Part shown: piece after piece, positions 1-23,902 of the stretch
Position numbering within the stretch: position 1 is the first letter of the stretch
Layout: every line of letters begins with the position of its first letter
DNA from: Eunapius fragilis
Taxonomy: Eukaryota; Porifera; Demospongiae; Spongillida; Spongillidae
Direction: 5' to 3'
DNA length: 64,000 nucleotides
NCBI GenBank assembly: GCA_963681505.1
Contig: OY811983.1
Location: 6,259,001 to 6,323,000, forward strand
Notes under the pieces: model-generated
What the model saw: the letters and a program-made list of their open reading frames with translations, nothing else
Databases searched by the model: none
What the model was told of the DNA's origin: nothing
Translations under genes and position numbers: made by a program

Positions 1-12122
<12,122 letters not shown>

Positions 12123-12218
12123 TACACCATCAGCTTCTCCGATTTTCCGCACGTCTTGCCGTTAAATAGAACAATCAGCAGAGACGCACCTCCTCCCTCT
12201 CGTACCCTTTGTAGCTTC
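12123..12218. promoter_or_regulatory. Bidirectional promoter region between PIK3R4 and the aminotransferase
   Basis: Only 96 bp separate the VPS15 start codon (12122, minus) from the chosen aminotransferase start codon (12219, plus). Both genes must share core promoter sequence, or use overlapping transcripts. No TATA box is visible in the gap. The inference rests on the two start codon choices, of which the VPS15 one is very secure. Confidence 0.7.
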
Positions 12219-12782
12219 ATGCAAGCCGTCAGGTCATTACTTCATCGCAGCGGTTACAGGTTTGTGTGCGCCACCCAGAAAATGCTCTCTAGGTAACGGA
12301 AGATTAAAGATTTTCGGCGAGCAGTGTATGTGATCTTCGTACCCTCAGCTCTGCTGGACTCGACGCGGCGAGCTCCAGAAAGATTACGGTAAGTGCGTGC
12401 GCATTGGTTCGTTGTTGCGGTCACAAGTCGTGCTCACACGTACACGTGTTGAAAAGCGATAACGCACCCGAAGTAACAAAATACACTAGCTAGTTATGTT
12501 AGCTAGCAGACGCGAGATGCAGATGCACTTCTTACGTGCAACTGAAGTTGAAGCTTGTTTGTACTTACAAACAAGCTTCAACTTCAGTTGCACGTAAGAA
12601 GTGCATCACCCACCCACGCGCACACACATCCACTTACATTCTCAACATCATCCACTACATACATAGGGTACTTCACACTTGCACACACACACACACACAC
12701 GCACACACACAGAAAGTATTATTCATCGTGTTTGCTCCTACAGCCATCAAGATCACTTGAAGGCCTTGACAGGAATGTATGG

Positions 12783-12817
<35 letters not shown>

Positions 12818-15800
12818 ATGTGTGTGCGTGCATGTGTGTGTGTGTGTGAAGTACCCTATGTATGTAAGTGGATGATGTTGAGAATGTAAGTGGATGTGTT
12901 GTATTGCCACCCGTTTTGTATTGCCACCTGTGTTGTATCACCACCTGTGTTGTATTGCCACCTGTGCTGTATTGCCACCTGTTGTATTGCCACCTGTGTT
13001 GTATTGCCACGTGTGTTGTATTGCCACCTGTGCTGTTGTATTGCCACCTGTGTTGTATCGCCACCTGTGTTGTATTGCCACCTGTGTTGTATTGCCACCT
13101 GTGCTGTATTGCCACCTGTGCTGTTGTATTGCCACCTGTGTTGTATCGCCACCTGTGTTGTATTGCCACCTGTGTTGTATTGCCACCTGTGCTGTATTGC
13201 CACCTGTGCTGTTGTATTGCCACCTGTGTTGTTGGCTATCATATCCCTTAGGTGGGGATTGTGAGGAGTACGGACAACGCACATTACATCAATAATTAAC
13301 TTGTAATAATAATAATAATAACCAATAACACGTAGGCTGCCTTTCTGCAGCATGCTCCTTCTCTCTCACCTCCACCTCCATTATCCCAACTTCTCAGTTC
13401 CCACTCTCAGCTCCTCTTCTCCCAGCCCCTCCCCTTAGATATAGCAAGTCCCCTTACCACACTGTGTATAAAATGTACTTTTCTGTAACGGTAGGACAAG
13501 TGGATGTAGCATCCTATAATTGATATGATTACCTCATCCTTGCACAGGGTGGAGTTCACAGCATTAGCTGCTCAGACCAAAGCTGTCAACCTTGGTCAGG
13601 TTAGCACAACCCTCATGTTTCTACCACTCCCTTATTATGGTCACTTCCCTCTCTCTTCTCTCTCTCTCTCTCTCTCCTGTCTGCTGTGCTCCTACTCAGG
13701 GTTTCCCTGACTTCAACCCTCCTAAATCCCTGCTCAATGCTCTGGCAGAGGTCAATACCAGTGTCAGTGCTCACCAGTACACACGTAGTCAGGTAGGTAG
13801 GTGAGCTGTCCCCTGTGTTACACTTATTTCTGCCTCTTCCCTAGTGATCTCTTCTTTGCCTGCATCATTCTGTAACCCTTCCCTTCTCTCTCTCCTCCTT
13901 TCAATGAAGGGCCATCCTAAGCTTGTGAAATCTCTGGCAAAACTCTATGGCACCTTGATGGGCAGAGAGATAGACCCCTTAAAGGAAGTAAGGATATGTG
14001 TTTGCATATGTGGCTTCCCTTTCCCACCTCATCTCTCTCTCTCCTACCCTTCCTCCTACCCTCCCCTTCCTCCTCCCTCCCCTTCCTCCTCTCCCCTTCC
14101 TCCTCCCCTCCCCTTCCTCCTCTCCCCTTCCTCCTCCCCTCCCCTTCCTCCTCCCCTCCCCTTCCTCCTCCCCTCCCCTTCCTCCTCCCCTCCCCTTCCT
14201 CCTCCCCTCCCCTTCCTCCTCCCCTCCCCTTCCTCCTCCCCTCCCCTTCCTCTCCCCTTCCTCCTCCCCTTCCTTCTCCCCTCCCCTTCCTCCTCCCCTC
14301 CCCTTCCTCCTCCCTTCCCCTTCCTTCCTCTACCCCTTCCCTTCCTCCCCTCCCCTTCCTCCTCCCTCCTCTCTCTTCCTCCCAAGGTCATCATCACCCA
14401 TGGAGCCTACACGGCTCTATCACATGCAACTCGTGCATTTCTGAATCCAGGGGACGAGGTATGTGTGATTGGTGTGATCCAGGGGACAAGGCGTGTGTGA
14501 TTGGTGTGACCCAGGGGACGAGGTAACTGTGATTGGTGTGACCCAGGGGACGAAGTGTGTGTGATCGGTGTGACCCAGGGGACGAGGTGTTTGTGATTTG
14601 TATGACCCAGGGGACGAGGTGTGTGCGATTGGTGTGACCCAAGGGACGAGGTAACTGTGATTGGTGTAACCACGTTGGCATAGAAACAGTGGTCATTGCA
14701 AATGAGTGTGATTCATGTGATCATGACTGCACATCACAGGAGGGTCAATGTGATTTCTCTGCAATTGCCACATGACTGCATATTCTTTTTAATGTAAAGG
14801 CGGGTTCCCATTCCACAGGTCATAGTTCTGGAACCATTCTTCGACTGTTATGCGCCAATGGCCAAGATCATTCATTCAAGTGTTCGCTATGTTCCACTGA
14901 GACCAGTTGAGTTAATGATACCAGCTCACATGATACATGGTCCACACGGCCACAGGCCATAATAACAGAGCCATAGGTTTAACGTGTAAGGCCTCATATA
15001 GGGTCCTAGATTTAACATGTAAGACCTCATATAGGGTCATAGGGTTAACATATAGGGCCACTTTAATGCACATGAAGTCATATAGCGTCATATACCCCCC
15101 CCCCCCACCCACCCCAAAGTGTGGCTAGTTCTGTGTATCTTCACTATTCCCCATTCTCTCCACCCTCTCTCCCTCCCCCTCCCCTTAAATACAGCGAGGC
15201 ACACACCCTGGGTCATCCAAGGACTATGTGTTGGACCCACAGGAGCTCAGAGCTGCATTTTCAGACAAGACAAAAATAATAATCATTAATAACCCTAATA
15301 ACCCACTCGGCAAGGTAAGAATCACCCACAATGTAAGGGAGGATGGGTGAGGGTGGTGGATGAGGGGGATGGTATAAGGGTGGAGGTGATGGATGAGAGT
15401 GGTGAGGGTGGAGGTGATGGTATAAGGGTGGAGGTGATGTATAAGGGTGGAGGTGATGTATAAGGGTGGAGGTGATGGATGAGGGTGGTGAGGGTGGAGG
15501 TGGTGTATAAGGGTGGAGGTGATGGATGAGGGTGATGGTATAAGTGGAGGTGATGGATGAGGGTGATATGTGATGGTATAAGGGTGGAGGTGATGGATTG
15601 ATGGAATTGAGGATTGGTAGGGTGAGGGTGGAGGTGAAATGAGGATGTGATGGGAAGGATGATGTAATCCAAAGCCATCTGCAGGTATACACAAGAGATG
15701 AATTGGAACTAATAGCCAGTCTATGCAAGGAGTTTGATGTACTGTGTGTCAGTGATGAGGTGTACGAGTGGCTGGTCTATGATGGACTGGAGCACATCAG

Positions 15801-18025
15801 GATGGGTACGGGGAACATGATGGGAAGGGGGGGCGTGATGGGAGGGGGGGCACATCAGGATGGGTAGGGGGTCTGATGGGAGGGGTGCACATCAGAAACA
15901 TGATGGGAGGGGACACATCAGAAACATGATGGGAGGGGACACATCAGAAACATGATGGGAGGGGACACATCAGAAACATGATGGGAGGGGACACATCAGA
16001 GACATGATGGGAGGGGGAGGGAACACATCAGGATGGGAGAAGGGCACATGTTTTTTCTGTTAGCACTTTAAGCGGGTGTCACCCCTCTCCCCCCCCCCCC
16101 CCCCCCCGGTCCCCAGCCACCCTTCCTGGCATGTGGGAGAGGACACTCACCATCGGCAGTGCGGGGAAGACATTTAGTGCAACAGGGTGGAAGGTGGGTG
16201 TGCCTTATGTATTGTACAGTGGGTGTGGTCATGACTTTCCCCCCCCCCCCCCCCCCCCCCCCCCTTCCACCCCCAGACGGGCTGGGTGTTAGGTCCTCAG
16301 AACCTCGTCACTCCTCTGCAGGTGGTCAACGCAGCGAGTGGTTATACGATGATAACCCCACTTCAGGTGTGGCTCTGTACGGGAGGAGGGCAGAAGGGCT
16401 AATGTGTCTGCCATTTTGTCATGAGTAAAACAGGGTAGTAATCCCTCAGTCACTCATTGACTCCACTATGGGAAGCCTTGGTGGCTATGGACAGGGGGGG
16501 GGGGGGGGGAGGGGGAGGTAGCTAGGTTGTAATAACTTGTCAGAATTCATTTCTGTTGCCATTGGTTACCCTCCTCCCACAGGAAGCTTTGGCTGAAGCG
16601 TTTGAGGTAGAGATAGCTAAGCTTGGGAATCCGGACTGCTACTTTGCTGAGCTGCCACGCCTCCTGCACAGGAAGAGGGATGAGGTGGTGTCGGTACTGA
16701 GGGAGGTGGGGTTTGAACCCATAGTACCTGATGGGGGCTACTTTGTCATGGCAGACGTGTCCAAATTTAGTAAGTTTATTACCCCCCCCCCCCCCCTCCC
16801 CCCTCTTGAGAGAGAGAAGTAGAAATCTCAGTGGGTCTCTGGTCACCACCTAATTAACTAAATAACACACTGATATTAGGGCCAGAAGCTAAGAGGCTTT
16901 GCATATAATCCTTAGGTTTTCACTTTCAAAATGTGGGGCTTTTAGGGCCAGAAGCTAAGAGGCTTTGCATATAATTTTCACTTTCAAAATGTGGGGCTTT
17001 CACCATCCCATCTACACATACCTGCTCCACCATGTATACCTCCACCTACACATATCTGCTTCTCTCCCTTGCTTATTCCCAATACGCGGAGATGTGGAAT
17101 TTGAGAACACAGATGAAGCCTATGACTTTCAATTTGTAAAATGGATGACAAAAGTGAAGGTATTTGACTTCACGTACGATTTGTGTAAAGTACCATTAGG
17201 GGCTGTTTAATAAAAAATATGAGACCAGGGTATTAACCAGCCCCACTTTTTTTCTGTTTGTGCAGTACCTTAGTGTATATCATTATCTGTCTCCCTCACA
17301 CACACATTTCAGGGTGTGGCAGCCATTCCCCCCACTGCCTTCTACAGTCAGGAACATGCTCACCTCTCTGGCAAGCTGGTGCGATTCTGCTTCTGCAAGG
17401 TTAGCATGTCACCCATACGCACTGAGGTTAGCATACCACCCATACGCACTGAGGTTAGCATACCACCCATAACCACTGAGGTTAGCATGCCACCCATATG
17501 CACTGAGGTTAGCATGCCACCCATACGCACTGAGGTTAGCATACCACCCATAAGCACTGTGCCACCCATATGCACTGAGGTTAGCATACCACCCATAACC
17601 ACTGAGGTTAGCATACCACCCATAACCACTGAGGTTAGCATACCACCCATACGCACTGAGGTTAGCATACCACCCATAACCACTGATGTTAGCATACCAC
17701 CCATAAGCACTGAGGTTAGCATACCTACCACCCATAACCACTGAGGTTAGCAATATCTGCTGTAGGCACTAAGAATAGCTTCATGTATAATGTTACTGTC
17801 CGTAACTCCTCCATTGCTTGTAAATGCCCTCCCACAAAAATAAGATTAGCATTTTCAGACCTTTAAAAAAAAATCTCATATCATAGTACTTCCACAGGTG
17901 ATGTGTGTGTGCAGTTTCATGTGACCCTTGACCTCATTACGACCTATTTCTCGCCCCTAAAGGAGGAGGGCACACTTCAAGCTGCCTTCAAGCGACTCAG
18001 GGAGTGGGCACAGGAGAAGAGATGA
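12219..18025 (+). CDS. KYAT1/3: Kynurenine aminotransferase / cysteine-S-conjugate beta-lyase (KYAT family), complete
   Basis: A PLP enzyme that transaminates kynurenine and glutamine and can cleave cysteine conjugates. Fifteen exons join in phase to 432 residues: 12219-12292, 12752-12781, 13548-13599, 13700-13792, 13910-13987, 14387-14458, 14819-14905, 15195-15314, 15685-15805, 16117-16193, 16277-16366, 16583-16769, 17092-17159, 17313-17399, 17963-18025. Vertebrate relatives are 422 to 454 long. Seen: EGLDRNVW, VNLGQGFPDF, NNPNNPLGK (194-202), SDEVYEW (225-231), the PLP lysine K260 in GSAGKTFS, PDGGYF, and R407 in VRFCF for the substrate carboxylate. The first 25 residues, MQAVRSLLHRSGYRFVCATQ..., are basic and acid-free, so likely a mitochondrial presequence. 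An in-frame ATG at 12087 was not chosen because it overlaps VPS15 exon 1. Exon 2 has only 30 nt. KYAT1 and KYAT3 features are mixed. Confidence 0.95.
12522..12607. repeat. Perfect 42-bp palindrome with 2-nt loop in KYAT intron 1
   Basis: 12522-12563 and 12566-12607 are exact inverted copies (arm begins GATGCACTTCTTACGTGCAA). Such a hairpin is usually unstable in cells, so a recent origin or a fold-back transposon is likely. An assembly artefact is also possible. Confidence 0.93.
12624..12899. repeat. Inverted repeats (~55 bp) flanking KYAT micro-exon 2
   Basis: The left arm 12624-12678 (contains TCCACTTACATTCTCAACAT) and right arm 12844-12899 are inverted copies with about one difference. 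The 30-nt exon 12752-12781 and CA/TG repeats lie in the loop. Confidence 0.9.
12897..13232. repeat. Minisatellite, 17-20-bp unit, KYAT intron 2
   Basis: Copies of TGTTGTATTGCCACCTG, sometimes with an extra CTG, run for about 335 bp directly from the right arm of the inverted repeat. Confidence 0.95.
14036..14382. repeat. Polypyrimidine minisatellite (CCTCCTCCCCTCCCCTT), KYAT intron 5
   Basis: About 345 bp of strictly pyrimidine sequence reaching the acceptor of exon 6, so almost the whole intron acts as an extended polypyrimidine tract. Such mirror-type tracts can form triplexes; that is inference. Confidence 0.92.
14459..14671. repeat. 32-bp minisatellite seeded at the KYAT exon 6 splice donor
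   Basis: Six units of 32 bp plus a partial one begin exactly at the exon 6 / intron 6 junction. Each ends with a copy of the last exon bases (CCAGGGGACGAG) followed by GT, so each unit contains a copy of the splice donor. Confidence 0.93.
15340..15640. repeat. GGTGATGGATGAGGGTGGAG-type minisatellite, KYAT intron 8
   Basis: Irregular units of 18 to 40 bp built from GGGTGGAGGTGATG and TATAAG blocks fill the intron between exons 8 and 9. Confidence 0.9.
15806..16040. repeat. Minisatellite seeded at the KYAT exon 9 splice donor
   Basis: The exon 9 end CACATCAGGATGG plus GTA recurs at 15851-15865, and shorter forms (ACACATCAGAAACATGATGG) repeat five or more times. A long C run of about 18 nt just before exon 10 (16090-16107) forms its pyrimidine tract. 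Confidence 0.88.
16239..16264. repeat. Poly-C tract, ~26 nt, KYAT intron 10
   Basis: A pure C run lying just before the exon 11 acceptor (exon starts 16277), serving as its pyrimidine tract. Confidence 0.9.
16870..17000. repeat. Direct duplication (~65 bp), KYAT intron 12
   Basis: TTAGGGCCAGAAGCTAAGAG to CAAAATGTGGGGCTTT occurs twice in tandem with a small indel. Confidence 0.85.
17400..17757. repeat. 27-bp minisatellite seeded at the KYAT exon 14 splice donor
   Basis: About 13 units of GTTAGCATACCACCCATA plus AGCACTGAG start exactly at the junction (TTCTGCAAG|GTTAGC). Each unit junction reads GAG|GTTAGC, a plausible donor copy. Confidence 0.93.
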
Positions 18026-18966
18026 GACTCCTTCCCTGCTTGCAGAGTGTCACACAGAATGGAATGATGGAATGGTTTTAGTGAATTCTATTTGTTGTAG
18101 TTTGTTACATGTACTGAAGATAAAATTTATGCATAACCACCTAAGTGTACCATTTCCATGGAGATGATCAATGGTCTGCACTGGACCTTGTTTAGCACAT
18201 CACAGCCCAAATAGTCAAGCTTCACTCCATCACCTCTCATTACCACTGCAATATACTTGCATGTATGACTGAGCACTGGCAAAGCAATCTATAGCCTCAG
18301 TCATGTAGTTCAAAACTTGATCATTGCCGAGTAGCTGTTTCACCAACCAAGTTGGTGTGTTAAGTGGACTGATGATTACGATGTGCACATTAACCTTGCC
18401 GCATTGCTTTGCATACCCTTCGATTTTTGATGCTGTAGTAAATTGATCCCATCATTTTTATTGAAGCTGCCATTTTGCAACTGATCAGTTGTACTTAGAT
18501 ATTAGAGTAATATCATCTATAACTGGTCAGTCAGGTTCCCAAACTACTTACAACCACAAATAGTTTGTTCATAAATCTTTGATTTTGTGATGGTAGTCCC
18601 TTCCAGCGGGATTGTGCTACACAGCCTATTTTGAGCGTATTAATAAATACAATTTGATTATTATGTTGCTATAGTGTGAGTGGATATTTTTAAAGAATTC
18701 ACAATGGATGAGATTTTATGACTAACACCCACCCCCGACTCTGATACCTTAATAAATGTTATCCGTGCATCCTTCTGAAGGAATGTGAGTACCATATTAG
18801 TGATACTCTATTTACTCTACAAAGTGGGGGGGGGGGGGGGGGGGGGGGTGGGAATGGTGTCTTTGACTTTGTTCCCCCTCCCCATGGCCTCTCACAAAAA
18901 AGTATATGTCTCCACAGCAACATAATTACACTTTTATTAACGATGAGAACACATACATCATGTGGC
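18026..18966. other. Convergent 3' intergenic region between KYAT and SIDT
   Basis: No gene seen. It should hold both 3' UTRs. AATAAA occurs on the plus strand near 18642 and on the minus strand (TTTATT) near 18933, about 30 bp beyond the SIDT stop, so the latter is a good polyadenylation signal. A G run of about 21 nt lies at 18827-18848. Confidence 0.6.
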
Positions 18967-21900
18967 CTAAAAAACAGGCACCTTACTGATAGGTTTATTA
19001 GACATCATCAGTCCATCATCAATGACCAGGATTGCCTATGAGGTGAAAGGAATGGCATGACTGCTGATGTTCTGGTCTCCCCATTGTTTCCACTCCACCC
19101 TCTTGATGTGTTCCCCCCCTCCTCTCACTATCAGTGTTCCCATTGCCCCCTCACTGTTCCCCTCATCCTCCCAGTGCACCTCTACCTACCCCACCCTCCC
19201 TATGTTCCCACTCCACCCACACAATGTTCCCACTCCATCTTCCCAATGTTCCCACATGACCTTCACACTCCACCCTCCCGCTCCACCCTCCCTATGTTCC
19301 CACTCCAGTCTCTCCATGTACTTACCAAAAATGTGAAGAAAACTGTAAGTCCAGAGAAGAAATGCCACACATCATGGTTGTCATAGAAACCAAACCATAC
19401 GCAAGGCCTGTTAATATTCCTAGATTCAGCTGGCATCAGCTGAGAAAAGGAACACTACATCAGTCTAAACGTTTAATACAACTAAGGTCATACATCTGAG
19501 TTGTAGGAAGTTTGCTTAAAATGGTACAGAGCTAGACCAAGAAATGTGACAGAACATGTGGTTGTCAGGAGAAATGGACCAAGACCTGTTTCAGAATATA
19601 CACACTGCAGGAAAGAACAGGGCAGTTGGGGTGATAATTTCATATAACACAACATACTTTGAACATTATGTATGCTGCAAGGATGAGCATAGCATTTGCC
19701 AGAAAGGTGTAAAGAACTGCTGATGGTATGGAGCTGACAGTAACAATCAAGGCAGGGATTCTAGCAGACATATTTAAACTGGTCACATTATTGTATGCTG
19801 CTGTAAAGATCTGACATACGTGATGCAGTTGAAGATGAACAAAATGGCCAGCTTGCCTAGCAGGACCTGTAAGGGTGAGTGAGGAGTGGGTGTGTAAGGG
19901 TTATAAACGGAAGAATGTGGGAGGGGAGTGGAGGGATGAGGAAGAGAGATGAGGAGGGAGAAGAGTGCTGGAGAGGTGAGAATGGAGGAAGAAAAGAGGG
20001 GGCTGCATTTATGAATTACCTTGTGCTTTTTTATGATCGGCCAAGAATACGCTAAGGATTTTTTTGGATCACACAAACAAGCGAATGCTACAGATCAGGA
20101 AGTGAAGGGTGTGTTAATCTGTCTCATCAAAATATGATACTCACAGCATTTCCAAGGATACAGGTAGCAAAACAAAGCCAAAAAGACAATAAATATCCCA
20201 AGTAAAGCAACAGCCACAACGGCTCTTGAAGCAGTTTGATTTCTTCTATCCAAATACTAGAAGGTGTAACAATAATAACACTCACTCCTCCAGAAGTATG
20301 AAGCCCCAATTCAGATTAGGCCCAAATACATTCCTGCCTGACTGGCTTCATTGTAAGCACAAACAGACCACTCACAAGCCCCATAATGGTGACCAAGGTA
20401 ATCAATGAAAACATGAAAAAGGCAAAGAATGCCTTCCCCACAGTGTCTGTGTGCCTGCCCTGGAGAATTGCAAAGATGATCAGTCCTCCAATGATGAACA
20501 TAACGCTGGTATCTTTTGGTGCAGTGTAGGCACATAAGAGGGTGGAGTGCCGTAAGTGTGGGGTAGACGACAATAGGAGTAACTTACCAAACTGAAAGTT
20601 GGCATATGTTGGGCAAATGTGGTACATAGCACTCATAATTCCCTCTATTATTAGAGCAAATCCTGTATAGGGAAGGGAGCAGGAGGAGGAAGGGGAGAAA
20701 GGTGGGAGGGGAAGAAAAGAGGAAGGGGAAAAGGAGGAGTGGAGCGGAGAAGATGAGAGGAGGAAAGGAAGGATGAGGGAGATGAAAGGTGGGGGAGGTG
20801 TAGAAGAAAGGAACCGGATGAGGAAGGGGGAGGAGGACATGTGTCAATATGGGACAACATACTAGGTAATTGCAAGAAGTTATCAGGAATACTTGCTAAA
20901 AAGGTTTTAGTGCCCCTCCCACTGTCACCTGGACACCTGGGACCTTGGATCCACTCACCCATTGCATAGTAGATGCCTCCGTGCTGGGGTAGTGTGTGCC
21001 TAGCCAATGTCACACTGAGAACACAATAGCAGAATAAAGAGAACACAATAGCAGAATAAACCTAGTCCATATGGTGCTTGCACAAACCTGTTGGCTCCTG
21101 TCTTCTGAGTGGCAGAGCCAGGTAAATCTCTTGGCTCACATGATCTAACTCTAAGCTCCTCCTCTTCCTGCTTCCTGAATACCAGAATTGCCACATGTCG
21201 CAAGTGACATTGTAGGACAGTACCATCTATACCTTAGCTTGAATTTCACACACCGTTGTCTGTTAAACAACAACAATAAAAAGATCCATCAGTGTTAATG
21301 TCAGCGTTAATTTTCAGTGTTAATGTTAGTGTTAATGTCAGTGTTAATGTTCAGTGTTAATGTCAGTGTTAATGTCAGTGTTAATGTCAGTGTTAATGTT
21401 AGTGTTAATGTCAGTGTTAATGTTAGTGTTAATGTCAGTGTTAATGTTCAGTGTTAATGTCAGTGTTAATGTTCAGTACACTAACCTTATTATTACAATG
21501 ATAATAAACGTTATCCCGAGAAAAACATATCCAATGTTGCTCCAGATGTTATTAAAGGCACTGCAAAATGGGAGGCCAATAAACAGGACCAGCCTGTTAA
21601 GAAGGCAAGAGCTATGAGCATACATAACCGTGTTTAATGAAACAGTGCACTTGTAGTTGTAGTAACACAAGTTTGCATCAGTGTTTGAGGCCTGGCAATA
21701 CAATGGATGCAATCAATAATGGCGGGGGGGGGGGGGAGGGGGGGTTCGGGGTTTAGGTACAACTAACACTCTGTTGTGACAGTACCAACTGAAGGGCAGG
21801 TATGCCATAGTAGATTCCAATGGTCGCAGTGCTCCTGCACCCAAAATGCAGACCAAAGTCTAATAACACTCATGTGGAGGCCATTGCTCACCATGCATAT

Positions 21901-23870
21901 GTGGCATACTGCAACCCTTGATGGTGGAACTCATGGCTTGGGAAGTGCTCCACTGTTAGCTGGGAATCATTCTGCAGGCACATAAGAGACCATATGACAG
22001 TACACATCGACAGTAGTAATCCAGTGTTACCATATCCTCAACCTGAATGACTGAATGCACTGCAAATGTAAAATTTTCATTTAAAAAAAAAAAAAGTTAA
22101 GAATATAGGGAAGCCTACCTTCATGTCCTCCATTGCGCACTGTGCTATTGCTAATCACCTTAGGAATTTTCCAGTTTCTAAAAAAGGACATTTGCACTTC
22201 AGAATGTAGCATGAAACATGTAGGATAAAGCCACTTAAGCCTATATTACACAACAGCTGACTAAAACTACAGAAAAAAGCATGTCCAAAACTGAACACAT
22301 GATAACTGTTAACTAGCTGGATGGGGAGGAGACCTCAACCAGCTGGATGGGAGAAGACCTCAACTAGCTGGATGGGGAGGAGACCTCAACCCGCTGGATG
22401 GGGAGGAGACCTCAACCAGCTGGAGGAGACCTCAACCAGCTGGGTGGGGAGGAGACCTCAACCAGCTGGATGGGGAGGGGACCTCAATCAGCTGGATGGG
22501 GAGGAGACCTCAACCAGCTGGATGGGGAGGAGACCTCAACCAGCTGGATGGGGGAGGGGGGAGTAGACCTCAACTAACTGGAGGGGGAGGAGGAGACCTC
22601 AACTAGCTGGATGGGGAGGAGGAAACCTCAACCTTCCGCTAAGAAGTAGTTAGCAATGTACTCATTAGGGTCCTCTGTTACTTTTAACACATTATTATAG
22701 CTGCAGTCAATTTGATTACTCACTTGAACCAGCAGTAGAAACATGTACCAGCTTCAGCAAAGTACGATGAATCTGTAAGAGCAGTATTAGATTTATGCCA
22801 CAGGTACAGAGGAAAAACTTACTGGAAAATAGGCAGATGTAGTCAATTGCACACCACAGAAACCAAAAACCATGGCAACCTGGATACAAAATATAGTGAA
22901 CAATGTTTTAAGGCTACACCAACTACACCCACCTCATCAACCCCACCCACCCATCCACCAACTCCACCCACCCCCCAACTCCACCCACCCACCCACCAAC
23001 TCCACCCATCCACCAACTCCACCCACCCCCCAACTCCACCCATCCACCAACTCCACCCACCCACCAACTCCACCCACCCCCACCCCACCCACTCCACCAA
23101 TTCCACCAACCTGTGGACCTGCCTGTACAGCATTCCTTACAACAGAAACTCTCCTGGTCTCGTCTGCCTTCCCCAATTACTGCACATCTACACTAAAAAT
23201 GATAATTTGCAATGCACTGAAGAACTGACAATGAAGAATTCCCTCTTCCCCAGTCCCCTATGGTGTTCTACACTTAACAACTACCCTCATCTACATACAA
23301 ACATATTGCTGTTGCAAGAAAAAGTTAGTAAAGCCCAGATAGGAATTATGAATTCCCAACCAGCAATCCTGAATTTTGTTAGATAAATACAGGGTGGTTC
23401 TTTTCACATGGTGGACTCAATGCCTTAAAATTGCTGAGCTTTGCTTGAATCACCTAGGATTTTGCTCACAAAACCCAGCCTGGATGTTTGTAACTTTTTT
23501 TTTCTGTGCATGTATTAGCAAGCGTTCAATGGAATATATGACACGTGCCAACAAACTGCTCCACTACCTGAGCAGCCACCATGAGATACAAACAGTAGAC
23601 AAGTATGATAAGTGAACTGATTCCAGCTAATACAACAGCAGTTCCAAGGATGGCTCCAAGAAAATTGGATGCTGGAAAATGAATATGAATTATGATGCAC
23701 AGAATGATAAGAAGGGGTGGGGGGGGGGGGGGGGGGGGGGAGAAGAGGAGAGGAGAGGAGGGGAGGGAAGGATCTGGAGGGAGGAGGGGAAGGGCATTGT
23801 TGGACAGAACTGAGTACCTATCAGAGCCGGTTGAATAATGATCTCTATGGACTTGGAGTCTTCATTGGCT

Positions 23871-23902
<32 letters not shown>

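Noticed and set aside
12868-13353. Frames with VLPPVLYCHLC or NTTQVAIQHRW repeats
   Set aside because: Translations of the 17-bp minisatellite in KYAT intron 2, open in several frames on both strands.
14036-14526. Proline/serine/leucine-rich frames
   Set aside because: Polypyrimidine minisatellite in KYAT intron 5.
20127-20309. Hydrophobic frame EEIKLLQEPLWLLLYLGYLL as a SIDT exon
   Set aside because: Another frame of the same exon gives YLDRRNQTASRAVVAVALLG, which matches the family motif and the splice sites.
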